From Helicobacter jaachi (GTDB taxonomy: Bacteria > Campylobacterota > Campylobacteria > Campylobacterales > Helicobacteraceae): DNA of 64,000 nt. The notes under the pieces are model-generated. The model was not told where the DNA came from. It did not search any database and saw only the letters and a program-made list of their open reading frames with translations. Positions 18,395 to 27,691 of the stretch are shown one piece after another (position 1 is the first letter of the stretch; every line of letters starts with the position of its first letter). Location of the stretch: positions 62,001 to 126,000 of the forward strand of contig NZ_JRPR02000004.1 in NCBI RefSeq assembly GCF_000763135.2. The letters are read 5' to 3'. A program made the position numbers and the translations under genes.

Positions 18395-19042
18395 TTACTG
18401 CGTGATATGCTCCTCAAAAATAAAGCGATGTTCCTCTGGCAAAGCGTTAAAAAGCGCTAAAGCTAAGGCTCTAATCTCCCACAATGCACTCTTAGAAGTG
18501 CGCAAAGCAAGAAAATTTTGCAAACTCCTTGCATTAATGCTAAAACTTAGTTCTGTGCGATAAGATTCTGGCATAGCAAACTTGGCAATGTCGTTATTTA
18601 CATTATTGCACAGAATCTGGCGCAAATTTTCAAGCGCATGGAGTGAGGCGAGATTGACCTGCTCATTGCTTGTGAGGACGATAAATTCCTCTGCACGCGC
18701 TAGATTTTCTGCGTTGGCAGGGAGAAAGCTAGGGAGATTTTTAAGTTCTTTAAGCGTGTAGCGTGAAGATTTCACACTAAAGCTTGCCATTCTGTGGCGT
18801 GCTAGCTCCTGCAAACACGCGCGAGAAATGCCTTGAATATAAAAATTATAGTGCAAATGCTCCAAAGTGCTTGCGTGCTTAAATTTATTCCCCACCCTAT
18901 CGATAAGCTCCATATCTTTCTGCCCACCATTATCGCTTTTATCAAAGCTCTGCCAACAAGTGCGAATAGCGTGGCTGCATACCTCCAAAGGCGTATAATG
19001 TAAAAGTGTGATATGAATCTTGCAAGCGATATTCTCTACCAT
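18395..19042 (-). CDS. thyX: Flavin-dependent thymidylate synthase ThyX
   Basis: Makes dTMP from dUMP with FAD, NADPH and methylene-tetrahydrofolate, replacing ThyA as in most Campylobacterota. The 215 residues contain ELARHRMASFSVKSSRYT near residue 80, which matches the ThyX motif RHRxxSxxxxSxR. SYRTELSFSINARSLQNFLALR near 165 forms the second conserved block. AAGGAG lies 6 nt before the ATG. It appears to be transcribed alone, facing petC. Confidence 0.95.
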   Translation of the reverse strand: MVENIACKIHITLLHYTPLEVCSHAIRTCWQSFDKSDNGGQKDMELIDRVGNKFKHASTLEHLHYNFYIQGISRACLQELARHRMASFSVKSSRYTLKELKNLPSFLPANAENLARAEEFIVLTSNEQVNLASLHALENLRQILCNNVNNDIAKFAMPESYRTELSFSINARSLQNFLALRTSKSALWEIRALALALFNALPEEHRFIFEEHITQ

Positions 19043-19147
19043 AAATGTCTCCTTTATCTGCCCTTCTTTATAGAATCTTAACGCAGTTTATATAATACTT
19101 TAATGAATGCAATTGCCCATAAAAGCTACAAACATCAAGGAGCGCAA

Positions 19148-20236
19148 ATGATATGGCTTGATATTATTGACCCAAAGTATGTGCTATTTTTTAAATCCTT
19201 ATTGCCTAAACTTCAGGCGCTAGATTCTGTGATTATCACCACGCGCAAAAGTGCGGGCTATGATGAATGTGCCAAACTCCTAAAACTCTTTAATATAGAA
19301 TCTTATGCTATTGGCGGCTATGGGGGAGCGAGCAAGCTTGGTAAATTTGAGGCGAGATTAAAGCGGCAAAAGGGCTTTTTGGCACTTTTTAAAAAAGTGG
19401 GTATGCCGCATCTTTTTATCACTGGAGCAAGCGTAGATGGCGTGCAGTGCGCGTATGGTTTGGGCATTCCTATCGTGCAGTTTGCTGACACGCCTGTGGC
19501 AGATTGGCGCTTTAGTAAAGAAAAAATCACTATTCTTTCGCGCTTGAGCTTGCCGCTCTCAAGCCTTGTTTTTTATCCTTTTGTCGTGCCAAAAGTGTGT
19601 TACACAAGTTTGGGGCTAGCAGATTCTCAAGTCATAGCTTATGATTTTATAGATGTGGCTTTATGGCTGCAAGATGTGCCTACTTATGCGCTAGATTCTA
19701 TACAGCGCGCAGCATTTTGCAAAAAGTGGCATTTAGATAAAAATCTACCCATTATTTTAGTGCGCGAGGAGGAGTATAAGGCGCATTATGTGACGCAAAA
19801 ACTGCCTATTATTTATGAGAGTATTACGCTTCTAGCTCAAGCGTTTAATGTATTGCTTATGCCGCGATATGAAAGCGATGGGTTAGAAACGCGCTTTGGA
19901 GGGCAGGCGCGTATTACAATCATCAAGCAAAAGCTTATGCCAAAAGATTTTTATCCCTTTATTGATGTGCTGCTAGGTGGGGGCGGGACTATGAATTTAG
20001 AGGCGTGCTATCTTGGCATACCTGTGATTTCTACGCGCTCGCTTTTATTGTTCCATGATAAATTTCTTATAAAGCACAAACTTATGTATCACGCAAAAAG
20101 TGCGCAAGAAGTGATGTCTTTGCTCACAAAAATCCCAAAAAAATCCCAAAAAAAGCAAGATAGCCTCTTTGCACCAAATGGTGCGGATTTTAGTAAAATC
20201 CTACCTCATATCAAAAAGCTTATACACCGCCCATAG
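19148..20236 (+). CDS. DUF354 family protein (glycosyltransferase-B-like fold)
   Basis: A 362-residue protein beginning MIWLDIIDPKYVLFFKSL, which is typical of DUF354, a family related to UDP-GlcNAc 2-epimerase/GT-B folds. Other family blocks are FITGASVDGVQCAYGLGIPIVQFADTP, ILVREEEYKAHY and LLGGGGTMNLEACYLGIPVISTRSLL, the last resembling a nucleotide-sugar binding site. The biochemical function of DUF354 is not established; a role in surface polysaccharide synthesis is a guess. The start at 19148 has AAGGAG upstream and replaces a longer reading. Its end overlaps the convergent gspF-like gene by 17 bp. Confidence 0.75.
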   Translation: MIWLDIIDPKYVLFFKSLLPKLQALDSVIITTRKSAGYDECAKLLKLFNIESYAIGGYGGASKLGKFEARLKRQKGFLALFKKVGMPHLFITGASVDGVQCAYGLGIPIVQFADTPVADWRFSKEKITILSRLSLPLSSLVFYPFVVPKVCYTSLGLADSQVIAYDFIDVALWLQDVPTYALDSIQRAAFCKKWHLDKNLPIILVREEEYKAHYVTQKLPIIYESITLLAQAFNVLLMPRYESDGLETRFGGQARITIIKQKLMPKDFYPFIDVLLGGGGTMNLEACYLGIPVISTRSLLLFHDKFLIKHKLMYHAKSAQEVMSLLTKIPKKSQKKQDSLFAPNGADFSKILPHIKKLIHRP

Positions 20237-21470
20237 CGTGCGAACTCATATCCCACATCGGCACAAACACGCCTAGAGCCAAAAGCAAAAGCAGCACGCC
20301 CATAATAAAGCTTAAAAGCGGCTCGATGAGTGAGATTAAAAAATCAATCTTGCCTTGTGCAATCTCCTCAAAGCGCTTTGCACACACTTCAAGCATTTCA
20401 GGCAATTTCCCGCTTTGCTCACCAGCAGCCAAAATGGCTAGCGAAATATCATCTAATAAATGCTCTTGTGTGAGCGCAAGCGATAGGCTTTTGCCATTTT
20501 TTACTAAAGTGAGTGCTTGCATAAAGCGCGCTTTAAGGGCTAGATTGCCTATAGTATCATTGCTTAGGCTTAAAGCCACATCAAGTGGCGTGGCGGATTT
20601 AAGCTGCAAAAAGAGTGTGAAAGTGTATTGATAAAACACATTAAGCTTTATCATCTCGCCAATGACTGGTACATGCAGGCTTAACGCGTGGATTTTGTGC
20701 CTAAAGTTAAGTGAGCGCGTATAGAATCTATACAGCACCACCGCGCTCACAGCGCATACAATCAAAGCTATTAGCCCAAAATGCGTGAAAAAATGCTGCA
20801 AATGTATAAGCACACGCGTGTATATGGGCAAATTCACGCTTAGTTCGTCAAACATCACCAAAAATTCCGGCAGCACAAACATCACTAGCCCCACAAACGC
20901 CCCGATAATGCTTATAAGCACAAGCAGCGGATACAAAAGTGCGCGCTTAATTTTGCTTTTATTTTTATGCTCTTTTTCCAAATGCGCGCTAAGCATTTTA
21001 AAAATCTCGCCTAGCTCCCCGCTTTTCTCGCCAAGTGCTATCATACTCCAAGTCATATCGCCAAAAATATGCCTATGCTCCTTGAATGCTATAGATAATT
21101 TCTGTCCTAGATTCAATCGATAAGCAATCTCAAGCAAAATATGCTTTAAAGCAGGCTTTTGTGTGTTTTTCGCACACACTTGAATGACTTCTAAAAGCGG
21201 CAGGGAGGCACTTAGCATAATTGAGATTTGCAAAAAAAGCGCGCTTATATCTTGTTTATTAATTTTATTATCAAGCCACAGCATCTGCAAATGCAAAAAC
21301 TCAAAACCGCTTAGAACCTTAATGTCAATGGGATAAATATTATACTTTTGCAGGCTCTGCTCTTTGGCATTTTCATATGAAGTCGCAAAAAGTGTGATTT
21401 GAATATGTGCATTATCCTTAATGCCTTTAATGAGATATTTTCGCGGCAGTTTGTTGGGCAGTTTTTTCAT
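20220..21470 (-). CDS. Type II secretion/type IV pilus inner-membrane platform protein (GspF/PilC; CtsF-like)
   Basis: Inner-membrane platform of a pilus-like assembly machine, 416 residues. Two related GspF domains (about 70-190 and 270-390) are each followed by hydrophobic helices. Characteristic pieces are LLEVIQVCAKNTQ, IALGEKSGELGEIFKMLSAHLE and LAAGEQSGKLPEMLEVCAKRFEE. The ATG at 21470 overlaps the stop of the ATPase gene as ATGA. It is the last gene of a six-gene cluster resembling the Cts competence genes of Campylobacter. Confidence 0.9.
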   Translation of the reverse strand: MKKLPNKLPRKYLIKGIKDNAHIQITLFATSYENAKEQSLQKYNIYPIDIKVLSGFEFLHLQMLWLDNKINKQDISALFLQISIMLSASLPLLEVIQVCAKNTQKPALKHILLEIAYRLNLGQKLSIAFKEHRHIFGDMTWSMIALGEKSGELGEIFKMLSAHLEKEHKNKSKIKRALLYPLLVLISIIGAFVGLVMFVLPEFLVMFDELSVNLPIYTRVLIHLQHFFTHFGLIALIVCAVSAVVLYRFYTRSLNFRHKIHALSLHVPVIGEMIKLNVFYQYTFTLFLQLKSATPLDVALSLSNDTIGNLALKARFMQALTLVKNGKSLSLALTQEHLLDDISLAILAAGEQSGKLPEMLEVCAKRFEEIAQGKIDFLISLIEPLLSFIMGVLLLLLALGVFVPMWDMSSHAMGGV

Positions 21471-22999
21471 ATTTTGCACACTCTATAAATTTCATCAAAG
21501 CTACTTAGCCCATTTTTTAGCATTTGCAAGCCATTTTCAAACATGCTCTTAAAGCCCATTTGCCTTAGCTCCTGCATGATATATGCCTTATTTTGTGGGG
21601 ATTTAATATATTCATACACTAAGGGCGAATGCTCTAAGCATTCACTTATTAATAAACGCCCGCTAAAGCCCTGCATATGGCAATGTCCGCAGCCATTTGG
21701 CGCAAAAAATGAGCCTTGCTCCACCTCTTCCCATAAATGCGTGATAGCACGCTGCTCAAAGTGTTTATAAACTTCTTGCGCAGAAAGGGGCAGCTTGCAA
21801 TGTGGGCAAAGCCTCCTAGCTAATCGTTGGGAGATAACTAAATGCAAACTTGAAGCAAGCAAATAGCCCTGTGCGCCCATATCAAGCAAACGCTCTATCA
21901 CGCTTAGAGCATCATTAGCATGCAATGTAGCTAGCACTAAATGTCCGGTCAAAGACGCTCTAAGCGCGATTTCAAGGCTTTGCTCATCGCGTATCTCGCC
22001 TATGCTTAAAATATCTGGGTCATGGCGCAGTATCGCCCTTAATGCTTGTGTGAAGCCAAAATCATATTTATCCTGCACAAGCACTTGAGTAACAAGCTGC
22101 ATTTGGTATTCAATGGGGTCTTCAAGGGTGATAATTTTTTTAAGCGGGGATTTGAGTAATTCTAATATCGCATAAAGTGTTGTGGATTTGCCACTGCCTG
22201 TTGGACCTGTGAGCAAAATAATGCCATGTGGGGTAAAAATATTGCGCTTAATAATCTCTAAATGCGTAGGATTAAAGCCTAGCTGCTCTAAATGAATGCT
22301 TTTGGCATTTTTATGCAAGATTCTAAGCACAATTGACTCTCCACCAAATGCGGGCAAACATGAAAGCCTAAAGTCATAGCCCAAAGCATTAAATTCGCGA
22401 CTAAATCGCCCATCTTGGCTTTGCCGATTTTGATTAATATCAAGCTCGCACTCAAGCTTTAAAAGCGAGCTTAAAGCCTCAAAGATGCTAGATTCTAAGC
22501 TGAAAATTTCCCTTAGCATACCATCTACGCGCACTCTTATGCGCGCTTTATGGATATGCTGCTCATTAAAGCATTCAAAATGTATATCACTCGCGCCCTC
22601 CTCAATGCACGCCTGCAAGATAAAATCAAGCAGCGCCACCGCGCTTAAATCTTGAAATGCGTTTTTAGAATCTAGAGGCGTTTTGTGCTGCTGCAAAAGG
22701 GCATTTTTAAGCGTATGAAACATTTGAAAGCGCTGGATTTGCTTTGCTTGCACATCAAAGGCTTGGGGCAAGCAAGTAAAAAGTGCTAATTTCGCATAAG
22801 GATATAGCTTTGCAATATGCGCGCGTATAAGCCCAATGGGCGCGCTAGTATCTTTAAGGGCTATGCACACTTCTTTGGAATTAAAAGCAAAAATAAGGCA
22901 CTGATGCTTTAAAATAAATTTATACTCAAGTGCGTTCAAAGATTTTTCGCACAATGTGTGCGTGTGCAGGTTAATAAAAGGCAGCGCCTCACTCATCAT
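21467..22999 (-). CDS. Type II secretion/type IV pilus assembly ATPase (GspE/PilB; CtsE-like)
   Basis: Hexameric ATPase that powers pseudopilus assembly, 510 residues. ACIEEGASDIHFE opens the N2 domain. Walker A GPTGSGKST lies near residue 265, the Asp box in ITLEDPIEYQM, Walker B in ILSIGEIRDEQSLEIALRAS and the His box in GHLVLATLHANDA. A four-cysteine zinc motif follows (CPHC near 395 and CGHC near 435), as in GspE/PilB proteins. AAAGGG precedes ATGATG; either ATG could be used. Confidence 0.94.
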   Translation of the reverse strand: MMSEALPFINLHTHTLCEKSLNALEYKFILKHQCLIFAFNSKEVCIALKDTSAPIGLIRAHIAKLYPYAKLALFTCLPQAFDVQAKQIQRFQMFHTLKNALLQQHKTPLDSKNAFQDLSAVALLDFILQACIEEGASDIHFECFNEQHIHKARIRVRVDGMLREIFSLESSIFEALSSLLKLECELDINQNRQSQDGRFSREFNALGYDFRLSCLPAFGGESIVLRILHKNAKSIHLEQLGFNPTHLEIIKRNIFTPHGIILLTGPTGSGKSTTLYAILELLKSPLKKIITLEDPIEYQMQLVTQVLVQDKYDFGFTQALRAILRHDPDILSIGEIRDEQSLEIALRASLTGHLVLATLHANDALSVIERLLDMGAQGYLLASSLHLVISQRLARRLCPHCKLPLSAQEVYKHFEQRAITHLWEEVEQGSFFAPNGCGHCHMQGFSGRLLISECLEHSPLVYEYIKSPQNKAYIMQELRQMGFKSMFENGLQMLKNGLSSFDEIYRVCKI

Positions 23000-23020
23000 A
23001 CGCCCTTTATAGAATCTAGC

Positions 23021-24670
23021 CTACACAAAGGGCTTCTCGCGTATAGAATCTAGCTCATACATAAAATCCTGCCCATGTAAAAAATCAATAATTTCTTCTA
23101 TGCGCTCCTGCTCTCCATACTCCCCACGCTCCTGCGCATCTAGCTGCACGATGTGCGGAGCGATGACAATCACCATTTCTTGCGTTTCTTGAATATTTTT
23201 TGTATAGCTAAATAAATATTTTATAAGCGGAATATCGCCTAAAAGCGGGATTTTGCGCCTTATTTGCCCCTCTGTTTTATCAATCAATCCTCCAAGCACA
23301 ATTCTTTCTCCATCTTTTACCTGCACGAGCGAAGAGAGCTGCTTAGTTGAGAGATTTGGCGGAGTATCAAGGGCAGTGGTGTGATTTTCAATAGCAATAT
23401 CTTTTGTTTTAGTAATAGATGGATTAATTTTTAGGATAATTTTATTGTCTTTAATGCTTGGCGTTACATCAAGCAAAATGCCCGCAAAGACTGATGGAAA
23501 AGCTTGAGCGTTATTTTGGATAGAAGTGCCTTGCGTGGTGGTTTGATAAGTGGTGTTTTGCGAATAGCGCAGCACACTACCTACGCTAATGATAGCGGGC
23601 TGATTGTTAAGTGTGAGTACTTTAGGATTAGAAATAGAATGCACTTTGCCATAAGTTTGTAAGAATTCTATAATGCGGTTAATGCTCACCCCTTGTGAAA
23701 AAATATTAATCCCAAAGCCCTCATTGCCTTGTGTGTTGGCATTTGGCGGCAGTGTCATAAGGTTACCAAGCTTATAAAATTCATTCCAATCAATGCCATA
23801 AGTTTGGTTATTTGTGTGCTGCACATTGAAAATATGCACATCAATAAGCACTTGCTTTTGAATCTTAGCATTAAGATGAGCGATATATGCCTCTACACGC
23901 CGCAGTTGCGCAGGCGAAGCAGTGATAGTGAGCAAACCTGCGGCTTTATTGATGATAATATCTTTACTTTTTTTGCTAGATTCTGGCTGATACGCATCAC
24001 CGGGTGCATAAGCAATGCCTGCAATCTCCTGCCACAGCTCGCCCCAAAAGTCAATCTCATCAATGCTATAAATTTTTGTCCCACTTTTACCAATGTTTGG
24101 ATTATTAGAAGTGGCTTTACTCATCGCCATTTTATGCGCTTGAGATTCTATCTCAAAGTTTGAAATCCCTATAGGTGCGCTTGAATGCGTGGTGTTATAT
24201 AAAGATTGCACTTGATTATCTTGTGAAAACACAATATCTGTATTGCTAGAACCAACGCGCGTGGTGGCGATATAGCTAATCTCAAAAGTTTTTGTAAGTA
24301 AAGAGCCAATTTTTAGCGTGCCTTTATTAAGCGTATAATGGAAGTCATTGCCCATGATTAGGCTTTCAAGGATATTTGTTAAGGGCTTATCTTTTATATG
24401 AATGGCACTTTTCTTGCCATCAAGCAGGGCTTTGGTATCTTCTTGCAGATAAATAACGCTTAAATGGCATTGTGCGGCGATTTCCTCGATGATTTTGCTA
24501 AGCATGGCATGGCTGCTTGAGTGGATATTCATAGCCTTACCGCACGCAAGGAGTAAAGAGGGCATAAAAAATAGCGCGAAAATAAGGAGCAGAAGTGGCA
24601 AAGTAGCGTCCTTTTTGAAACTAGAGTGGCTAGATTGTGCCACAATAAACCTTTGATTTGCTTTATTCAT
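23021..24670 (-). CDS. Secretin, outer-membrane channel (GspD/PilQ/MshL-type; CtsD-like)
   Basis: Multimeric outer-membrane pore of the secretion/pilus system, 549 residues. The signal segment LPLLLLIFALFFMPSLLLAC ends in a cysteine that could be a lipobox (LLAC). An N0/STN-like domain follows (LSVIYLQEDTKALLDGKKSA), and from about residue 340 the secretin domain: VHSISNPKVLTLNNQPAIISVG, SLVQVKDGERIVLGGLIDK and IPLLGDIPLIKYLFS. The start at 24670 overlaps the preceding gene by 8 nt. A longer reading from 24,736 was rejected because it would overlap by about 70 nt. Confidence 0.93.
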   Translation of the reverse strand: MNKANQRFIVAQSSHSSFKKDATLPLLLLIFALFFMPSLLLACGKAMNIHSSSHAMLSKIIEEIAAQCHLSVIYLQEDTKALLDGKKSAIHIKDKPLTNILESLIMGNDFHYTLNKGTLKIGSLLTKTFEISYIATTRVGSSNTDIVFSQDNQVQSLYNTTHSSAPIGISNFEIESQAHKMAMSKATSNNPNIGKSGTKIYSIDEIDFWGELWQEIAGIAYAPGDAYQPESSKKSKDIIINKAAGLLTITASPAQLRRVEAYIAHLNAKIQKQVLIDVHIFNVQHTNNQTYGIDWNEFYKLGNLMTLPPNANTQGNEGFGINIFSQGVSINRIIEFLQTYGKVHSISNPKVLTLNNQPAIISVGSVLRYSQNTTYQTTTQGTSIQNNAQAFPSVFAGILLDVTPSIKDNKIILKINPSITKTKDIAIENHTTALDTPPNLSTKQLSSLVQVKDGERIVLGGLIDKTEGQIRRKIPLLGDIPLIKYLFSYTKNIQETQEMVIVIAPHIVQLDAQERGEYGEQERIEEIIDFLHGQDFMYELDSIREKPFV

Positions 24671-25016
24671 GTGGGCGCATTTCCTTGCCCACTTCAAGCA
24701 CATAGCGCGCATTTTGGCTCTGCACATACACAGCATGAGATTCTATATGTGATATATAATACTCACTCATATACTCGCCTACACTTAGCCACTGCCCATT
24801 GATTAGGGCTTTGCCATTAATGATAGCCTCAAGCATTAAATCTGTATGTAAAGACATAGAATCTAGCGCAAAAGGATTATGCAATGCGTGCAAATGCTCC
24901 TTTATAGCCTCCTTAGAAAATCCCTGCAGGCTTGAAATAAGCGCGTGAATATCTGCCTTAGAATCTAGCGCGTAAAGATTAAGCGCAAAAAGTAATAATA
25001 TAAGCTTTTTTCTCAT
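24663..25016 (-). CDS. Small periplasmic pilus-assembly protein (GspC/PilP-like; possible CtsR counterpart)
   Basis: A 117-residue protein with an N-terminal signal peptide (RKKLILLLFALNLYA). Its only recognisable block is GKALINGQWLSVGEYMSEYYI near residue 70, which resembles the beta-rich HR/PilP domain that links the inner-membrane complex to the secretin. The position directly before the secretin gene agrees with that role. Assignment rests mainly on context. It is joined to the previous gene by an ATGA overlap. Confidence 0.6.
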   Translation of the reverse strand: MRKKLILLLFALNLYALDSKADIHALISSLQGFSKEAIKEHLHALHNPFALDSMSLHTDLMLEAIINGKALINGQWLSVGEYMSEYYISHIESHAVYVQSQNARYVLEVGKEMRPHE

Positions 25017-25624
25017 TTGGCACTGCTTTGTATAAAGGGGTTTAAATGATAATCTACAATCAGCAGCTCAAAGCCCATTTGCGCACTATCTTTAGGCATT
25101 AGATGTATAGTATCAAGGCTAAAAAATGGATAAGATTCTATAAACTCAAGTAAAGCAATAAATTGTGCAAAGTCCCCCACACCTTGAATGCGCAGTGCAT
25201 TAAGCGCAGGATAAGGCGCAAAATGCGTGAGATTAAGGCTATGTGCTTTGGCAAAGGCAATGAGTTGAGAGATGAGCGAAAATGGATTGAGTGGAGGCTC
25301 TTGCGGGCTTATGTGGCTCTGTAAAAGGGCTAGATTCTCATTTATATGTTCAATGTGCGCTTGTAGGGCTTGTGTCTGCTCTAAATGCTGCATTTTGGTG
25401 TGATTTACAGAATCTAGCGAGAGTTTTAGCTCATTGTGCGCGCTTTTGTGCATATTCTGTAATGCAGAAAAACGCTCAAACAAAGGCATATACACAAATT
25501 CTATCATCACAAATGCCATACATAAGATTAAAGCAAGGCTTAACAAATACCGCTCGCGCTTAGTTTTAGTAGATAAAAAATGCTCCAAAGCACCAAAAAT
25601 ACGCGCATAAAGATTAGATAACAT
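25013..25624 (-). CDS. PilO/GspM-like inner-membrane assembly protein
   Basis: A 203-residue protein with a basic cytoplasmic N-terminus, one transmembrane helix (residues 26-46), a long coiled coil (about 50-105) and a ferredoxin-like periplasmic C-terminus (FAQFIALLEFIESYPFFSLDTIHL). This architecture is that of PilO/GspM, which align PilN/GspL with the secretin. The start ATG at 25624 overlaps the upstream stop by 11 nt. Sequence similarity is weak, so the call rests on topology and context. Confidence 0.65.
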   Translation of the reverse strand: MLSNLYARIFGALEHFLSTKTKRERYLLSLALILCMAFVMIEFVYMPLFERFSALQNMHKSAHNELKLSLDSVNHTKMQHLEQTQALQAHIEHINENLALLQSHISPQEPPLNPFSLISQLIAFAKAHSLNLTHFAPYPALNALRIQGVGDFAQFIALLEFIESYPFFSLDTIHLMPKDSAQMGFELLIVDYHLNPFIQSSAK

Positions 25625-27023
25625 AATGCACAACCATAATTTGCGCCTTTGTTTTATCAGGCATATCTGGCGCAGATTCTATAGCACCTTCTTGCGCTTT
25701 ATTTATAGAATCTGGATGGTTAAAAAGCGCGCTTTGCGTGCCGTTATTAAGCGTGGCAAGCAGGGAGGAGAGATGCATCTGCGATGAGGAACTCACCTGC
25801 ATAGTGGCGATAAAAATTTGGGGCGTGAAATAAAATGCTATCCCCTCAACGCTAATGTGCGCGACATTACATTGTGATAGGATACTCTGCATAAACTCAT
25901 AGCGCTTAATGTAGCTCTGCTGCCATGTATGCACTTCTTGCAGATTCTCTAAAAGCATATGTTGCTTTTTTGTAAGCTCGCTTAGAGTGCTGGTGTGCGC
26001 ATTTGGCGTTTTTTCATTATTGCCCTCTTGTGCGAGCTGCAGCATATCATCTGGCATAAAAAGCTGCTGGGTTTGCTCATTTAAGCTTATTATGGCGTTA
26101 TGCAAATAGTGATTATAGCTAGCAAGCCCTAGCGGAATAAGACATACAAATAGCACAAAAACCGCTGCAATACCTGCATATAGCCTTTTGTATGGGCTTG
26201 GCTTAGGCGCAAAATTAGGCAAAGATACTTTTGTATTTTCATACATTTTGGCATATTCAAAAGCTAGAAATGCCCTAAAATGCTCAAAATCTATCTCGCC
26301 CTTAAACCCAAAGCATTCATAAAATGGCACAAAACTTAGCCCTTGCACATTTTTGGCTTCAGATTCTATAGAATCTACAGAATTTGTATGCACATCTTGG
26401 GAGGGCGCATGGGGCGTGGATTCTATAAATTGATGAGGGAGGGAGGGCATAAAATAATATATCTGCTTAAAAACCTGCCCATACGCATCTTGCAAATATG
26501 CAATATGCCCTTGCACACGCTCTTGTAGCATAGAATCTGCCATATCTAGCACACATATTTCCCTCAAAGCATTATGCTCAAAGTAGCACAGATAAGATTC
26601 TATCCACGCCACAAACGCATTTTGACTTTTATGGGCGTTTGCAGCAAATGCGCACAGGGGCAAAAATATATCGCTAGTAATGATAGCAGTATGGGGAAGT
26701 GCGCGGGATTTGGCAAAGAAAAAGCACTCACACACGCATTTTTGCTCATCAAACAAATGCGGATAGGCAGTGAAATATAGCTCATAAGCATAGCTTGGCG
26801 CTTTTAGCGGCGCGAGTGAAATAAGCAGCGACGCACCTGCAGACTGAAGCGCAAGTGTATCCACTTCTAAGCGCGTATAAATAAGCTCTGTGGGAGGCAA
26901 AGAAATAATACAAGCACGCTTTGGGATTTTATCACATAGCACAATCTCGCCATTACTTAGCTCATAGGCTTTGTGCGTGTCAAAAAAGATAGGATTTGTG
27001 GGTTTATTTTTTATATGTTTCAT
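25614..27023 (-). CDS. GspL/PilM-PilN-like assembly protein, possible CtsP/CtsX-region counterpart
   Basis: A 469-residue protein: a cytoplasmic domain of about 280 residues, one transmembrane helix ([20 protein letters not shown], near 285-305), then a coiled-coil and periplasmic domain. This is the plan of GspL (a PilM-like part fused to a PilN-like part). No ATP-binding motif could be seen in the cytoplasmic part. A linker near residues 215-225 reads [12 protein letters not shown] and is encoded by adjacent copies of the AGAATCT motif. It overlaps ruvC by ATGA, so ruvC is the first gene of this operon. Confidence 0.6.
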   Translation of the reverse strand: MKHIKNKPTNPIFFDTHKAYELSNGEIVLCDKIPKRACIISLPPTELIYTRLEVDTLALQSAGASLLISLAPLKAPSYAYELYFTAYPHLFDEQKCVCECFFFAKSRALPHTAIITSDIFLPLCAFAANAHKSQNAFVAWIESYLCYFEHNALREICVLDMADSMLQERVQGHIAYLQDAYGQVFKQIYYFMPSLPHQFIESTPHAPSQDVHTNSVDSIESEAKNVQGLSFVPFYECFGFKGEIDFEHFRAFLAFEYAKMYENTKVSLPNFAPKPSPYKRLYAGIAAVFVLFVCLIPLGLASYNHYLHNAIISLNEQTQQLFMPDDMLQLAQEGNNEKTPNAHTSTLSELTKKQHMLLENLQEVHTWQQSYIKRYEFMQSILSQCNVAHISVEGIAFYFTPQIFIATMQVSSSSQMHLSSLLATLNNGTQSALFNHPDSINKAQEGAIESAPDMPDKTKAQIMVVHYVI

Positions 27024-27553
27024 ATTTGCCCTGCTGCGGGATTTATGGTGGAATTTTTAGCAGGATTTATAGAATCTAGCGCGCCAATGCGTTGGGAGTG
27101 CGTAATAGCAATGGCAATAGCATCGCTAATATCAAGAGGCTTTATGTCTGCACGAATGCCAAGTATTTTTTTAACCATAAAGGCGACTTGCGCTTTATCA
27201 GCCTTGCCATTGCCTGTGAGAGCCTTTTTAACTTGTAGCGGCGTGTATTCAGCAAAGTTGCCTACATCTTGCAAAATCTTAAGACTTAGCGCGCCGCGAA
27301 ATTGCGCAAGCTTAATCACGCTTTTAGGATTATAAGCAAAAAATATATCCTCAATAGCCACCTCATCTATGGAAAAATGCTTTAAAATCAAATCTATCCC
27401 CTCTATACATTCTAGAATCTGCGCTTGCAAATGCCTTTGCTTAATCTTTATAAACCCCGCCTCCAAAAGCTTAAGTTTGCGCGACATAGGCGCATAATCA
27501 ATCACCGCATAGCCACAATTTCTACTCCCGGGGTCAATGCCTAAGATATGCAC
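27020..27553 (-). CDS. ruvC: Holliday junction resolvase RuvC
   Basis: Dimeric endonuclease that cuts Holliday junctions, 177 residues. The catalytic acidic residues are visible: D7 in [13 protein letters not shown]68 in [10 protein letters not shown], and D141 and D144 in [10 protein letters not shown]. The C-terminus is about 20 residues longer than usual and ends in an [11 protein letters not shown] tail. It is divergent from dnaA and leads the pilus-assembly operon. Confidence 0.95.
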   Translation of the reverse strand: MHILGIDPGSRNCGYAVIDYAPMSRKLKLLEAGFIKIKQRHLQAQILECIEGIDLILKHFSIDEVAIEDIFFAYNPKSVIKLAQFRGALSLKILQDVGNFAEYTPLQVKKALTGNGKADKAQVAFMVKKILGIRADIKPLDISDAIAIAITHSQRIGALDSINPAKNSTINPAAGQI

Positions 27554-27691
27554 ATTTAATCCAAATTAAAAGTTTTTTTCATTATGATGACGCTTCCATT
27601 TTTAGAATCTTTAAAGCTTAAGAATCTTTGATTATTCACATTTTATTCACAGGGTAAATCAAGATTCTATCTTTCCCCATAGGAAGTAATA
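27554..27691. other. Putative oriC segment with two DnaA boxes (ruvC-dnaA intergenic region)
   Basis: Two perfect TTATTCACA boxes lie in tandem at 27632-27640 and 27643-27651, starts 11 bp apart (about one helical turn). They match the Campylobacterota DnaA box. AT-rich sequence lies on the ruvC side (27562-27580). Origins in this class are often bipartite, upstream and downstream of dnaA; no second box cluster was found after dnaA. The boxes also lie in the dnaA promoter region and could serve autoregulation. Confidence 0.6.
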
